DNA of 64,000 nt. Source: Terriglobales bacterium (lineage in GTDB: Bacteria > Acidobacteriota > Terriglobia > Terriglobales > Acidobacteriaceae). Within the stretch, counting starts at the first letter, position 1; the number at the start of each line of letters is the position of its first letter. The stretch spans positions 87,240 to 151,239 of the forward strand of contig DATMXP010000035.1 of assembly GCA_035561515.1 (NCBI GenBank), in the 5' to 3' direction. Shown in pieces: positions 34,171 through 44,212 of the stretch. The position numbers and the translations under genes are program-made. Under the pieces are notes generated by a model. It did not search any database and was not told where the DNA came from. It worked only from the letters and a program-made list of their open reading frames with translations.

Positions 34171-35879
34171 GGTTCATACCGGATCGGCAGATATTTCGGT
34201 TCCCACATCGCCTGACGAAGGTTGTCCTCAAGTCCTTCCAGGATATCTTCGTCAGCGTATCCTTCTTTCACTGCTTGCCGAACCGTGGCACAAGCCACTG
34301 CCAGCGAGCACTCGCGAATCCTCGACAGTTGCGGATATACCGCCGTTTCAGCCAGGTCCTCTTCCGTGACTTTCTCCGCAAGAGCGCGAGCTGCTTCCAG
34401 GAACATGCTGTCTGTGACGCGAGTGATTCTCGCGGCACTGATGCCCAGACCCACTCCCGGGAAAATGAAGGAGTTGTTACCCTGCCCGATGCGATACCGC
34501 TTGCCGTTGTACGTCACTGGGGCAAACGGACTTCCCGAAGCAACAATCGCCCGCCCGTCGGACCACTGGATCGCATCCTCGGCCGTGCATTCCGCCTTCG
34601 ATGTCGGGTTCGACAACGGGAAGATGATGGGACGCTCATTGATACTTGCCATCATCTGGATCACGTCCTTGCTGAACGTACCCGGTGTTCCCGACGTGCC
34701 AAGCAGCACGGTCGGTTTGACGTTGCAAATCGTCTCGACCAAAGTGATCTTCGTCCGATCTGCACATCTGTACTTTGCGACTTCCTCAACGTCTCGAGCG
34801 TAAGTGGCTTTGAAATCTTCCAGATTCGTGCGCGCTTTTGTCACCAAGCCATGGCTGTCGACAGTCCAGACTTGCTTGCGTGCCTCAGATTCTGCCAACC
34901 CTTCCTGCACCATCGCCGACACGATCAGGTCCGAAATGCCCTGTGCCGATGCACCCGCACCCGCAAACACCACACGCTGGTCGCGCATGCGTCCACCGGT
35001 GATTCGTAACGCGCTAAAAAGGCCGGCGACAATCACGCCCGCCGTGCCCTGGATGTCGTCGTTGAACGAGCACAGCTTGTTACGGAAACGTTTCAACTGG
35101 TGGATGGCGTTGCCCTTCAGGAAGTCTTCCCATTGCAGTAGTGTGTTCGGAAATACCTTCTGGACAGCCGCGACAAACGCATCAACAAACGCCTGGTACT
35201 CTTCACCGCGAATGCGCTTGTGCTTCAGGCCGAGGTACAAGGGGTCCTTTAGCCGCTCTTCGTTGTCGGTGCCGACATCGAGTGTGATCGGAAGCGTGCT
35301 GTTCGGTGACACCCCGGCGCACAATGTGTAGAGACACAGCTTTCCGATCGGAATGCCCATTCCACCTGCGCCTTGATCGCCAAGTCCCAGGATGCGCTCA
35401 CCATCAGTCACAACGATTACCGACGGATTCGAAATCTCGGAGTTGCGCAGGATGTTTTCGATGTGATCTTTCTGATCAATACTTATATAAAGGCCGCGGG
35501 CCCTGCGATAAATGTGGGAATACTTTTGGCATGCCTCTCCCACCACTGGCGTATAGACGATCGGCATCATCTCATCGATGTGCTCCAGCAGTAACCGGTA
35601 GAACAGAGTTTCGTTCCGGTCCTGCAGGCCGCTTAGATAGATGAACTTCTCCAAGTTCGTCGACTTGTTCAGGAAGTTCTCGTACGTCCTGTCCAGTTGC
35701 TGGCGCATGGTGGCAACGTGAGGGGGAATAAGACCGTTAAGGTCAAGCTCATCTCTTTCGCGAGTGGCGAAGGCAGTGCCCTTATTGGTGACCGGGTTCA
35801 GCAGCAAGGCCTTTCCTTTGGTGTCAACCGATAGGTACTTTTGCCCCGTCGCTGGATCGATTTTTACGGCTAGTTTCAT
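34167..35879 (-). CDS. maeA: NAD-dependent malic enzyme
   Basis: The 570-residue enzyme converts malate to pyruvate and CO2. It has the N-terminal malic domain with YLSGLQDRNETLFYRLL and MPIVYTPVVGEAC, catalytic Tyr in VYTP, and Lys in GIPIGKLCLY. Metal-binding residues lie in FNDDIQGTA, and the dinucleotide fold is VVFAGAGASAQGISDLI. The size and IPIGKLCLYT variant fit the large MaeA-type group. The start ATG is preceded by AAGGAG. Its stop overlaps that of the VWFA gene by four bases, convergently. It would link the TCA cycle to pyruvate. Confidence 0.95.
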   Translation of the reverse strand: MKLAVKIDPATGQKYLSVDTKGKALLLNPVTNKGTAFATRERDELDLNGLIPPHVATMRQQLDRTYENFLNKSTNLEKFIYLSGLQDRNETLFYRLLLEHIDEMMPIVYTPVVGEACQKYSHIYRRARGLYISIDQKDHIENILRNSEISNPSVIVVTDGERILGLGDQGAGGMGIPIGKLCLYTLCAGVSPNSTLPITLDVGTDNEERLKDPLYLGLKHKRIRGEEYQAFVDAFVAAVQKVFPNTLLQWEDFLKGNAIHQLKRFRNKLCSFNDDIQGTAGVIVAGLFSALRITGGRMRDQRVVFAGAGASAQGISDLIVSAMVQEGLAESEARKQVWTVDSHGLVTKARTNLEDFKATYARDVEEVAKYRCADRTKITLVETICNVKPTVLLGTSGTPGTFSKDVIQMMASINERPIIFPLSNPTSKAECTAEDAIQWSDGRAIVASGSPFAPVTYNGKRYRIGQGNNSFIFPGVGLGISAARITRVTDSMFLEAARALAEKVTEEDLAETAVYPQLSRIRECSLAVACATVRQAVKEGYADEDILEGLEDNLRQAMWEPKYLPIRYEP

Positions 35880-35982
35880 TCCGATCTCCTTGATGGCAAA
35901 GCGATTACGCCTTCAAGTAAACCGGAAGGAATTCCACATGGCTGTGACGCACATACCCTTGTGACGTGATTCCGATGCTTCC

Positions 35983-36516
35983 TCAGGCGAATCGCTGGGG
36001 ACAGCTCCAGGTAAGTATGCTCCGGTAAACCAGCCGTTTCCCTGCTTCTTTCGCCCGCTCCAGCCAAGCGGTACCCTCTCCCGGTACGGCCTGAAAGGAA
36101 ACCTGGACAGTTACGGGGAGCAATCGCTGACAACATAGCCTCACTCTTGGGATATGCGATCCGCTGCTGACCACCAGTATCGTTTTCACCGCTGGATGCC
36201 TCTCCAACCAGGCTTTCAGTCCAACGATTTCGGTCATTGTTCCGAAGCTGCCCTTCTTGACCCAGGTAACCGTTCCCGGCGGATACTGCACAAAACAATG
36301 CCTCTCCGGGGCAGGGATCGTGGCCGCCAAAGCCAGCAGGTCCGGCTTTGGGTCGATCGGCAGCTTCGGAAATTTCCGGAGCTCAAATCGCGCGGTACTC
36401 AGTAATAAGGTTCGAGCGCGACCTCTTTCGAACTCGCCGATCGCAAATATCTTCCTCGATACCCTTCCGGCCAGCACGAAGATCGCGTCGTATGTGTCTT
36501 GTTCCGCAGCGCTCAT
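35983..36516 (-). CDS. YdcF/DUF218-like protein
   Basis: The 177-residue protein has the DUF218 core: DAIFVLAGR near the N-terminus, an acidic/Arg helix, the polar element GSFGTMTEIVGLKAWLERHP, and ILVVSSGSHIPRVRLCCQRLLP, followed by a C-terminal helix. DUF218 proteins include YdcF and SanA, linked to envelope or vancomycin-sensitivity phenotypes and S-adenosylmethionine binding. No membrane segment is evident, so it is cytoplasmic or lost the usual anchor. It lies upstream of the malic enzyme gene on the same strand by about 100 bases. The ribosome site is weak. Confidence 0.7.
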   Translation of the reverse strand: MSAAEQDTYDAIFVLAGRVSRKIFAIGEFERGRARTLLLSTARFELRKFPKLPIDPKPDLLALAATIPAPERHCFVQYPPGTVTWVKKGSFGTMTEIVGLKAWLERHPAVKTILVVSSGSHIPRVRLCCQRLLPVTVQVSFQAVPGEGTAWLERAKEAGKRLVYRSILTWSCPQRFA

Positions 36517-36585
36517 TCCACGTAGCTTGTGAGTAGTTCTCGGTTTTGCTAAGTTAGCAGCGAATCGGTGTTGAAGCTACCGACC

Positions 36586-37074
36586 ATGAAAACCCATTTG
36601 CTTCTACTCGCGTTTCTTGCCCTGTGCTCGGCTTCGTACAGCCAAAACAGTGCACCTGCCGCACAATCCCAAGCACCGGGTTCGGCCTCCAATTCGGGCA
36701 GCGCAAAGGTAGAACCGAACCGCTGCTTCGGATATCGTCTCGATGACCCCAAAGGCCAACGCTGCGGAATCACCTGCGACACCGGCCAGAGCGCACGGTG
36801 CACCAGCGTACCGCTCAACAGCCCGGGAGACCCGGTCTGCAACTGTGTGAAGGCGCAAGGAGTTGAAGGCGTAATGCCGTGGTCCTCTTGTCGCGCCGCA
36901 AAGAAATCACAAGAGGGCAAGGACATCGCGAGCTGCTCCATCGCCTGTGACAAAAGAACTGTCGCTACGTGCAAAGACGCTCCCAGCGAACCGGCAAGCG
37001 GAGAGCCGTCTTGTCGCTGCGAACCGAAACCTGCGGCTACTGCCGCGAAGCCAGCAAATCCAATTTCGAAGTAA
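36586..37074 (+). CDS. Secreted protein with a tandem six-cysteine module
   Basis: The protein of about 162 residues has a short signal peptide (HLLLLAFLALCSASYSQ) and a Ser/Ala/Gln-rich spacer. Twelve cysteines then follow in two copies of one pattern. Copy 1 is Cys-x12-Cys-x3-Cys-x7-Cys-x12-Cys-x-Cys. Copy 2 is Cys-x14-Cys-x3-Cys-x7-Cys-x13-Cys-x-Cys. The regular spacing suggests disulfide-bonded mini-domains outside the cytoplasm. I do not recognise the family. It is on the same strand as the Omp85/TamB pair and ends 134 bases before it. The ATG at 36586 gives the signal peptide; an upstream TTG would add six residues. Confidence 0.6.
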   Translation: MKTHLLLLAFLALCSASYSQNSAPAAQSQAPGSASNSGSAKVEPNRCFGYRLDDPKGQRCGITCDTGQSARCTSVPLNSPGDPVCNCVKAQGVEGVMPWSSCRAAKKSQEGKDIASCSIACDKRTVATCKDAPSEPASGEPSCRCEPKPAATAAKPANPISK

Positions 37075-37208
37075 CTCCAGCCATCAGCACGAGCAGAGCT
37101 CCCGTTCAGAACACCCCAATCGTTCAGCCCTGCTTAGCCCTAATACAAACGGGCGCTCCCGAATGACATCTCACAACTGTTCGTATTCGGCTCAGGAGTC
37201 CCCAAAGG

Positions 37209-40181
37209 GTGTCGCTCAGAACCACGTACTTATCTCGTTGTACCGCTGTTGTGGCGATGTTTCTTGTCTTGTCCGGTATTTTGCCGGCACAACAGGGCGT
37301 TCCATCTTCCGAGCCCGCCAAAACCGCTCCACAGGTAAAGCAGGTCCTGCCTTCTTATGAAGGACAAAACGTTTCCAGCGTGGAAATCGCCGGACGTCCT
37401 GACATCAATGTCGACGAACTCAAGTCGCTGCTGGTCCAACAGCCTGGCCAGCCATTTACCCGCGCCAAAGTTGACGCCAGCATTGCCGCCCTAAAGGCGA
37501 CCAAGCGTTTCAAAGACGTCCAACTTCAAATCGTTCCTGATCTCCAGGGAATACGTCTCCTGCTCGTAATTCAACCCGGACTCTACTTCGGGATGTATCG
37601 CTTCCCGGGGGCAATCAAGCGGTTCAACTACTCCCGTCTTCTGCAGGTCGCAAATTATCCTCCGGAAGGCCCTTACTCCATCGCCGACGTCAACAACGCC
37701 ACTCGTGCGCTCACGGAATATTTTCAGAAGAGTGGCTACTTCCAGGCTCAAGTCCGCCCCGAGATCGACTCCGATCCGAAACACGGGCTCGTTAACGTTA
37801 TCTTTCACACCACTCTCGGCAAGCGCGCCGACTTCGGAGAAATCAAGATCGAGGGCGCCACACCGGAGATGTCCCGGTTCCTTCAGGGGAAGCTCACGTC
37901 CATTGTCGCCCGCATGAAAGGGGCTGCGATTCGTCCGGGCAAGAAGTATTCGCTCCGTACCATCGAAAACGCCACCCGACGTTTGGAGAATACCCTGCTG
38001 AGCGAACACCGACTCTCCGCCACCGTGAAACTTCTCGGCGCGGACTATGATCCGGCCACGAACCGGGCCGACATCGCCTTCCACGTCGAACCCGGCCCCG
38101 AGATCAACGTTGACATCCAAGGGGCTCACGTCTGGAGCTGGACCAAGAAGAAACTCATTCCTGTCTACCAGCAGGTTGGAACGGATCCGGAGATTCTCCA
38201 GGAAGGCCGCCGCAACCTAATCTCGCACTTCCAGTCGAAGGGCTATTTCAACGTCCAGGTCTCGGTCAAAACCGAACAGAAGAAGAACGGTGAGCAGATT
38301 GTCTATCAGGTCACGAAAGGACCTCGTCACCGCGTTTCGGAAGTAGACGTTGAGGGAAATCACGCACTCCGTGAGGAAGAACTCGAACCAGTCGTGAAGG
38401 TCCAGGAGGGCCGCTGGATTCTGAACCGTGGCAACTACAGCGAGAAGCTTGTCCGGCAGAGCGTCAAAAACCTTGAGCAGGTCTACAAAGCCGCCGGCTT
38501 CAGCACCGTTCAGATCACTCCGGAGATCAAGCAGCGCGAAGGAGACATTTATGCCATCTTCCGCGTCAATGAAGGACCGCGCGACATCGTCGAATCCTTG
38601 CGCGTCGAGGGCAACAAGACCCTTCCTGTCTCACAGTTGGCGCCGAAGGGGCTGAAGGTAGTGGAAGGTCAGCCGTATTCACAGAAGCTATCCGATCAGG
38701 ACCGCACCCAGATTATGGCGCGCTACCTGAACGAAGGCTATCTCACCGCTACGTTCCGCCAGACCGTAAAGCCGGTTGACAAGGACCCACACCGGCTCGC
38801 AGTTACGTATCAGATCTATGAAGGTCCACGCGTTACCGCCAACAGCATCATCACGATCGGCCGCGAAGACACGCGCCAATCCTTCATCGACCGTGTCGCG
38901 CAGCTTCGTCCGAACCGGCCGCTGACGGAAAGCGATATGCTCACTTCGGAAAGCCGCTTATACGAACCCGGTATCTTTGACTGGGCCGAAGTAGATCCGC
39001 GCCGCCAGATCACTACGCAATCTCACGAAGACGTCGTCGTGAAAGTTCACGAAGCGAAGCCGAATTCCATCACCTATGGATTCGGCTTCGAAGTGATTAA
39101 CCGTGGCGGCAGCGTTCCGAGTGGCACGGTGGCCGTGCCGGGCATCCCTCCTGTCGGCCTATCCAAAGACTTCACCACGAACGAAAAACGTTTCTGGGGA
39201 CCACGAGGTAACGTCGAGTACACGCGTCGCAATGTCCGCGGCAAGGCGGAAACCATCAGCATCAGTGGTCTTGCCGGACGACTCGACCAGCGCGGCATTT
39301 TCAGCTATCTGAACCCGCACTTCCGCTCCACGAACTGGGCATCCACCTTCACGATCTCCGGCGCGCATGACGCGACGAATCCGATATTTACCTCGCGATT
39401 CGCTGAATCGGGATTCCAGATCCAGCGCTATCTCGACCCGAAAAAGTCGCAGAACTTTACCATTCGGTACAGCTATCGCCAGACCGGTCTCACCCGGCTC
39501 TTGATCAAGGAACTGGTCCCGCAGGAAGACCAGCATCTTCGACTTTCAAGCCTGACCGCCACGTTCACCCGCGACAGTCGCGACAGTATCCTGGACGCAC
39601 ATCGCGGCCTTTACGAAAGCTTCGAACTCGGCGTCACGCCGAGTGCTCTGGGATCCAGCGTTACCTTTGCCCGGCTGCTTGCACAGACGGCGTACTACCA
39701 TCGGCTCCCCAAGGAAATCATTTGGGCAAACAGCATTCGCCTCGGATTCCTGAAGCCTTTCGCAGGAAGTCACGTTCCGCTGAGTGAGCAGTTCTTCTCC
39801 GGCGGCGGCAGTACACTTCGTGGATTCGCCCTGAACGGAGCTGGACCTCAGCGGACGATCTCCGTCTGTAACAACCCAGCCGACATCAGCACCTGTGCTC
39901 CCACGTCGGTACCGGCTGGTGGAAATCAACTCTTCATCCTCAACTCGGAATTTCGTATTCCAGTTCCGATCAAGAAGGGCCTGGGAGTAGTTGCCTTTTA
40001 CGACGGTGGTAACGTCTTCCGTACCATCGGCTTCAATGGCCAGTACACAAATACGCTCGGCTTCGGCATCCGATACGCAACTCCGGTTGGACCCGTTCGC
40101 TTCGATATCGGCCGCAACTTGAACGCGCCACCGGGAATCAAAGCTACTCAATACTTCATCACTTTGGGACAAGCATTTTGA
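37209..40181 (+). CDS. Omp85-family outer-membrane protein with about seven POTRA domains
   Basis: The 990-residue protein has a signal peptide (TAVVAMFLVLSGILPAQQ), seven consecutive POTRA-like repeats (about 53-620), and a 16-strand-type barrel. POTRA repeats have a recurring ...F.G....G....L...Y...GY pattern; examples are YFQKSGYFQAQVRPEI, SKGYFNVQVSV, AAGFSTVQITPEI and NEGYLTATF. The barrel carries SGGGSTLRGFALNGAG, the Omp85 RGF lid loop, and ends in LGQAF. E. coli BamA has five POTRAs and TamA three. It overlaps a TamB-like gene, so it probably forms an envelope assembly or lipid-transfer module with it. The start is a GTG at 37209. Confidence 0.87.
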   Translation: MSLRTTYLSRCTAVVAMFLVLSGILPAQQGVPSSEPAKTAPQVKQVLPSYEGQNVSSVEIAGRPDINVDELKSLLVQQPGQPFTRAKVDASIAALKATKRFKDVQLQIVPDLQGIRLLLVIQPGLYFGMYRFPGAIKRFNYSRLLQVANYPPEGPYSIADVNNATRALTEYFQKSGYFQAQVRPEIDSDPKHGLVNVIFHTTLGKRADFGEIKIEGATPEMSRFLQGKLTSIVARMKGAAIRPGKKYSLRTIENATRRLENTLLSEHRLSATVKLLGADYDPATNRADIAFHVEPGPEINVDIQGAHVWSWTKKKLIPVYQQVGTDPEILQEGRRNLISHFQSKGYFNVQVSVKTEQKKNGEQIVYQVTKGPRHRVSEVDVEGNHALREEELEPVVKVQEGRWILNRGNYSEKLVRQSVKNLEQVYKAAGFSTVQITPEIKQREGDIYAIFRVNEGPRDIVESLRVEGNKTLPVSQLAPKGLKVVEGQPYSQKLSDQDRTQIMARYLNEGYLTATFRQTVKPVDKDPHRLAVTYQIYEGPRVTANSIITIGREDTRQSFIDRVAQLRPNRPLTESDMLTSESRLYEPGIFDWAEVDPRRQITTQSHEDVVVKVHEAKPNSITYGFGFEVINRGGSVPSGTVAVPGIPPVGLSKDFTTNEKRFWGPRGNVEYTRRNVRGKAETISISGLAGRLDQRGIFSYLNPHFRSTNWASTFTISGAHDATNPIFTSRFAESGFQIQRYLDPKKSQNFTIRYSYRQTGLTRLLIKELVPQEDQHLRLSSLTATFTRDSRDSILDAHRGLYESFELGVTPSALGSSVTFARLLAQTAYYHRLPKEIIWANSIRLGFLKPFAGSHVPLSEQFFSGGGSTLRGFALNGAGPQRTISVCNNPADISTCAPTSVPAGGNQLFILNSEFRIPVPIKKGLGVVAFYDGGNVFRTIGFNGQYTNTLGFGIRYATPVGPVRFDIGRNLNAPPGIKATQYFITLGQAF

Positions 40182-43100
40182 GCGCCGCACCTTCATTACC
40201 GCCTGATTTTGGGCAGCCAGAAGACCAGCCGCCTCAGCTACCACCCCGACGTCCGCTCTGGAAACGAGTGCTTCTCTGGACCGGCATCGCACTTGCCGCT
40301 CTGGTCCTGCTTGTCTTTATCGGCATCCAGTTCATCCTGCACAGCAATACTGCGCACCAGTACATCTTGAATAAAGCTCAGCAGAGTGCGACCGACGCTC
40401 TGGGATCCGATGTGAAAGTCGGCCACTACTCGCTCACCTTCTCCGGCATCAGCCCGACGCTGGATCTCTATAACGTGGTGATTGCCGGCGCAGACCCGTA
40501 TCCCAACCCGCCGCTGCTCCAGGTCGACCACATCCGAGTTGGTGTGCAGGTCGTCTCAGCTCTTCAGAAGAAGTGGTATCTCAACGACGTGGTGGTGAAT
40601 CACCCCGTGGTGCGCGTCTTCGTTGATAAGGAAGGAAAAGACAATCTTCCTCAGACCAAGAAGAACAAGGATAAAAAGAGCAACACTGACCTGTTCGCAT
40701 TAGGGGTTCGCCATGCTGTTCTGGATCGCGGCGAGGTCTACTACAACAACCGCAAGAGCATCATGCAGGCAGACCTGCACGACCTCGATTTCCGGGCGGC
40801 CTTCGACACCAGCAATCCCCGTTATTACGGCACCCTCGCCTACAGCAACGGCCATCTCCAGATGGAGTCGTTCGACACAATCAACCACAACTTCCGCGCG
40901 GAATTCGAATACGCGCCCGACCGAGTCGCTCTCACCAACGCCGTTCTACGCAGTGGACCATCGCACTTCACCGTCAACGCCACCCTTCGTGACTTTGCGA
41001 ATCCGAAAATCGAAGCCGAGTACACGGCACTCATCGACAGCGGAGAGTTCCGTCAGATTTTGAAGAATCCCACGCTGCCCGTTGGGCTCATCGACGTAAA
41101 CGGCAAAGTCCAATACGTCGCACAGCCGAACCGTCCCATGCTCGATGTCATAACGGTCGAAGGTTCTCTGGCCAGTCGCGGACTGCAACTTCGCACGCCT
41201 ACCGTACGCACGGAAGTCCGCAACATCGGCGCCAACTACATCCTGCGGAACGGCAATGTCGAAGTTCGCAACCTGCATGCAAACGTCCTTGGGGGCGACC
41301 TGAACGGTACGCTCACAATGCGTGACATCAGCGGTGCCTCCAAATCGCAGCTCTCGGCAACGCTGCGGAGTGTCTCGCTCGCCGGCCTGAAAACCGCCAT
41401 CAGCAATCCCGCCATTCAGAAGGTAGGGCTCTCGGGCTCGGTAAATGCGAAAGCCAACGCAACATGGGGCAAGACATTCAACGACCTCGTCGCCAATGCC
41501 GATGCGACCCTGAACGCCAACGTCGCACCATCGCAAACGTCGCCAAACAAGGTTCCGGTCGATGGCGTCGTACACGCTCGCTATTCCGCCCCCGGAAATA
41601 CGATTACGCTTACCAACAGCTACCTCCGGATGCCGCAGACCTCCGTGAATCTGAACGGAACCGTCAGCGATAGATCGAGCCTGCAAGTAAATCTCCAGGC
41701 CAACGATCTCCACCAACTGGAGACCATCGCGGCAATGTTCCAAACGCAACCGAAGCCGCTAGGCCTTTACGGAACCGCCTCTTTCAATGGCAATGTGACC
41801 GGCTCGACCAGTGCCCCGCGCTTGAACGGACAGCTCGTCGCCGCAAATCTGAAAGTGAAAGGCACCGAGTGGCGCTCGCTACGAACCAGCGTCAGCGCGA
41901 GCCCATCGCAAATCGCGCTCCGCAATGGAAGCATCACTCCCATTCCGCGCGGACAGATCGAATTCGACTTGAACGCCGGACTACACAACTGGGGATTTAC
42001 ACCTAATAGCCCCTTCGAAGTTCGCCTCAACGGGCGCCAACTCGACGTCGCGAAACTCTCCCAGGCCGCCGGACTCACCCGTCCCGTGACCGGAATATTG
42101 AACGTCAGTGTGCAGGCTCACGGCACGCAACTAAGTCCGATAGGCAACGGCAGCATCGATCTTTCTCAGGCAAAAGTTGCGGGCGAAACCATCCAGCGTG
42201 CCAGCGTCAAATTCGAAGGCACGGGAGATAGTATCCGCACCAATCTTGACCTCCGCCTGCCCGCCGGATCCGCCAAAGGTACTGTCGATTACTTCCCGAA
42301 GCAGCAGGGGTACGACGCTCGTCTTGAGGCGAACGGAATCCGCCTCGACCAGTTGCAGTCGCTCAAGTCGCGGAACATGGAACTCGCGGGGGTACTGAAC
42401 CTGAACGCCTCCGGAAAAGGGACTCTGAAAGATCCACAACTCGTCGCCAAGGCTGAAATCCCGAAACTGACAGTGCAGGGACAAACCTTCGACGGCATCA
42501 CCTTGAACACTAACGTTGCCAATCACGTTGCAAATGTCGCACTCGATTCCCGGGTCCTCAACACTACTCTTACGGGGCGCGCCAAAATCAATCTAACTGG
42601 CGACTACTTCACTGAGGCGACCCTCAACACGGCATCCATTCCGCTGCAACCTATCATCGCGATCTACGCCCCTTCGCAGGCCGCCAACCTTACCGGGCAG
42701 ACCGAACTACACGCCACTCTGCGTGGACCGCTGAAAAACAAGACGGCCATAGAGGCACACCTCACAATTCCGACACTCGCCGTCAACTATCGCAACGCCG
42801 TCCAAATTGGGCTTCCGCAGCCCCTTCGTGCTGACTACACGAACGGCGTGCTGAACATTCAGCGGACCGCCATTCGCGGCACCGGCACGGACCTTCAACT
42901 TCAGGGCAGCGTTCCTGTGGTCCAGGCGTCCGCTCCCATGTCGGTCCTTCTCGTTGGTACTGTCGATCTTCGCCTCGCGCAGATACTGAACCCCGATCTC
43001 GCCAGTTCCGGACAGCTTGTCTTCGACATCAACTCTTACGGTCGTCGCGCCGACCCGAACATTCAAGGACAGATCCGCATCGTCAATGCCGCCTTCGCTA

Positions 43101-44209
43101 CCGGTGATGCTCCTCTCGGTCTTCAAAACGGGAACGGCGTCATCAACGTCACCCACAATCGCCTTGAGATCTCGCGATTCAACGGCACAGTCGGAGGAGG
43201 TACCGTCCAGGCTCGTGGCGGTGTGACTTACCGCCCGACAATCGGATTCGATCTCGCACTGAATGCAAAGGAAATCCGGCTCCTCTATCCTGATGGTGTT
43301 CGCTCCGGCCTCAGTACGAACATGACGCTCACCGGAACGCCGGAGACGGCCTATCTGCGTGGCCAGGTAAACGTCGACCAGGTTTCATTCACGCCAGCCT
43401 TCGACCTCATGGGACTGATGGGGCAGTTTGGCGGCGCAACAACTCCGCCGCCCGCACAAGGCTTCACCAGCAACCTGCAACTTGACCTCGGCATTCACAC
43501 TCCGCAGGGGATTAACCTGTCGAGCCGCGAACTCAGCCTATCCGGCGGTCTCAACCTCAATGTACGGGGTACCGCCGCAGAACCAGTCGTGCTTGGACGA
43601 GTCAATCTCACAAACGGCGACCTGATCTTCCGCGGCAACCGTTACCTGCTTGAGGGAGCCACCGTGGACTTCGTCAATCCCACACGCACTCAACCGGTCC
43701 TCAACGCTTCCATCAACACCACGATCCAGCAATACAACATCGCCATGCGCTTTGAAGGACCGATCGACCGGATGCGCACCAGCTACACTTCGGACCCGGC
43801 GCTCCCACCGGCCGACATCATCAATCTCGTTGCATTCGGAAAGACTACGGAAGCCGCGGCGGCGAATCCCAATCCACCCGGAAGTCTCGGCGCTCAGTCT
43901 GCGATCGCCTCAGCCGTTGCCGGACAAGTGACCAGCCGACTGGAGAAGGTCGCCGGCATTTCGCATCTGTCGGTAGATCCCACCCTGGGAGGCACCGGTA
44001 GCGGTGGACAGGAAAACCCCGGCGCCACTGTCACCATTCAACAGCGCGTCACAAGCAAGTTTTTCGTGACGTTCTCTACCGACGTCACCTCAACGCAACG
44101 TCAGGTCATTCAGTTGGAATACCAGGTAAGTCCGCGCATGTCCGTTAGTGGCACGCGCGATCAGAACGGCGGATTCGCCATGGATACCAAGTTTAAGAAA
44201 CGCTGGTGA
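40178..44209 (+). CDS. TamB-like translocation and assembly module protein
   Basis: The 1343-residue protein has a Pro-rich cytoplasmic start, one membrane segment (about 31-52), and a very long beta-helix-like periplasmic part, rich in Asn/Gly/Leu strands. It ends in the TamB (DUF490) domain with ADIINLVAFGKTTEAAA, VTIQQRVTSKFFVTFSTDVTSTQ and YQVSPRMSVSGTRDQNGG. TamB-like proteins bridge the periplasm and move lipids or help barrel insertion with an Omp85 partner. The gene starts with TTG inside the stop of that partner (TTGA overlap), so translation coupling is likely. Confidence 0.88.
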   Translation: MSAAPSLPPDFGQPEDQPPQLPPRRPLWKRVLLWTGIALAALVLLVFIGIQFILHSNTAHQYILNKAQQSATDALGSDVKVGHYSLTFSGISPTLDLYNVVIAGADPYPNPPLLQVDHIRVGVQVVSALQKKWYLNDVVVNHPVVRVFVDKEGKDNLPQTKKNKDKKSNTDLFALGVRHAVLDRGEVYYNNRKSIMQADLHDLDFRAAFDTSNPRYYGTLAYSNGHLQMESFDTINHNFRAEFEYAPDRVALTNAVLRSGPSHFTVNATLRDFANPKIEAEYTALIDSGEFRQILKNPTLPVGLIDVNGKVQYVAQPNRPMLDVITVEGSLASRGLQLRTPTVRTEVRNIGANYILRNGNVEVRNLHANVLGGDLNGTLTMRDISGASKSQLSATLRSVSLAGLKTAISNPAIQKVGLSGSVNAKANATWGKTFNDLVANADATLNANVAPSQTSPNKVPVDGVVHARYSAPGNTITLTNSYLRMPQTSVNLNGTVSDRSSLQVNLQANDLHQLETIAAMFQTQPKPLGLYGTASFNGNVTGSTSAPRLNGQLVAANLKVKGTEWRSLRTSVSASPSQIALRNGSITPIPRGQIEFDLNAGLHNWGFTPNSPFEVRLNGRQLDVAKLSQAAGLTRPVTGILNVSVQAHGTQLSPIGNGSIDLSQAKVAGETIQRASVKFEGTGDSIRTNLDLRLPAGSAKGTVDYFPKQQGYDARLEANGIRLDQLQSLKSRNMELAGVLNLNASGKGTLKDPQLVAKAEIPKLTVQGQTFDGITLNTNVANHVANVALDSRVLNTTLTGRAKINLTGDYFTEATLNTASIPLQPIIAIYAPSQAANLTGQTELHATLRGPLKNKTAIEAHLTIPTLAVNYRNAVQIGLPQPLRADYTNGVLNIQRTAIRGTGTDLQLQGSVPVVQASAPMSVLLVGTVDLRLAQILNPDLASSGQLVFDINSYGRRADPNIQGQIRIVNAAFATGDAPLGLQNGNGVINVTHNRLEISRFNGTVGGGTVQARGGVTYRPTIGFDLALNAKEIRLLYPDGVRSGLSTNMTLTGTPETAYLRGQVNVDQVSFTPAFDLMGLMGQFGGATTPPPAQGFTSNLQLDLGIHTPQGINLSSRELSLSGGLNLNVRGTAAEPVVLGRVNLTNGDLIFRGNRYLLEGATVDFVNPTRTQPVLNASINTTIQQYNIAMRFEGPIDRMRTSYTSDPALPPADIINLVAFGKTTEAAAANPNPPGSLGAQSAIASAVAGQVTSRLEKVAGISHLSVDPTLGGTGSGGQENPGATVTIQQRVTSKFFVTFSTDVTSTQRQVIQLEYQVSPRMSVSGTRDQNGGFAMDTKFKKRW

Positions 44210-44212
44210 CGT

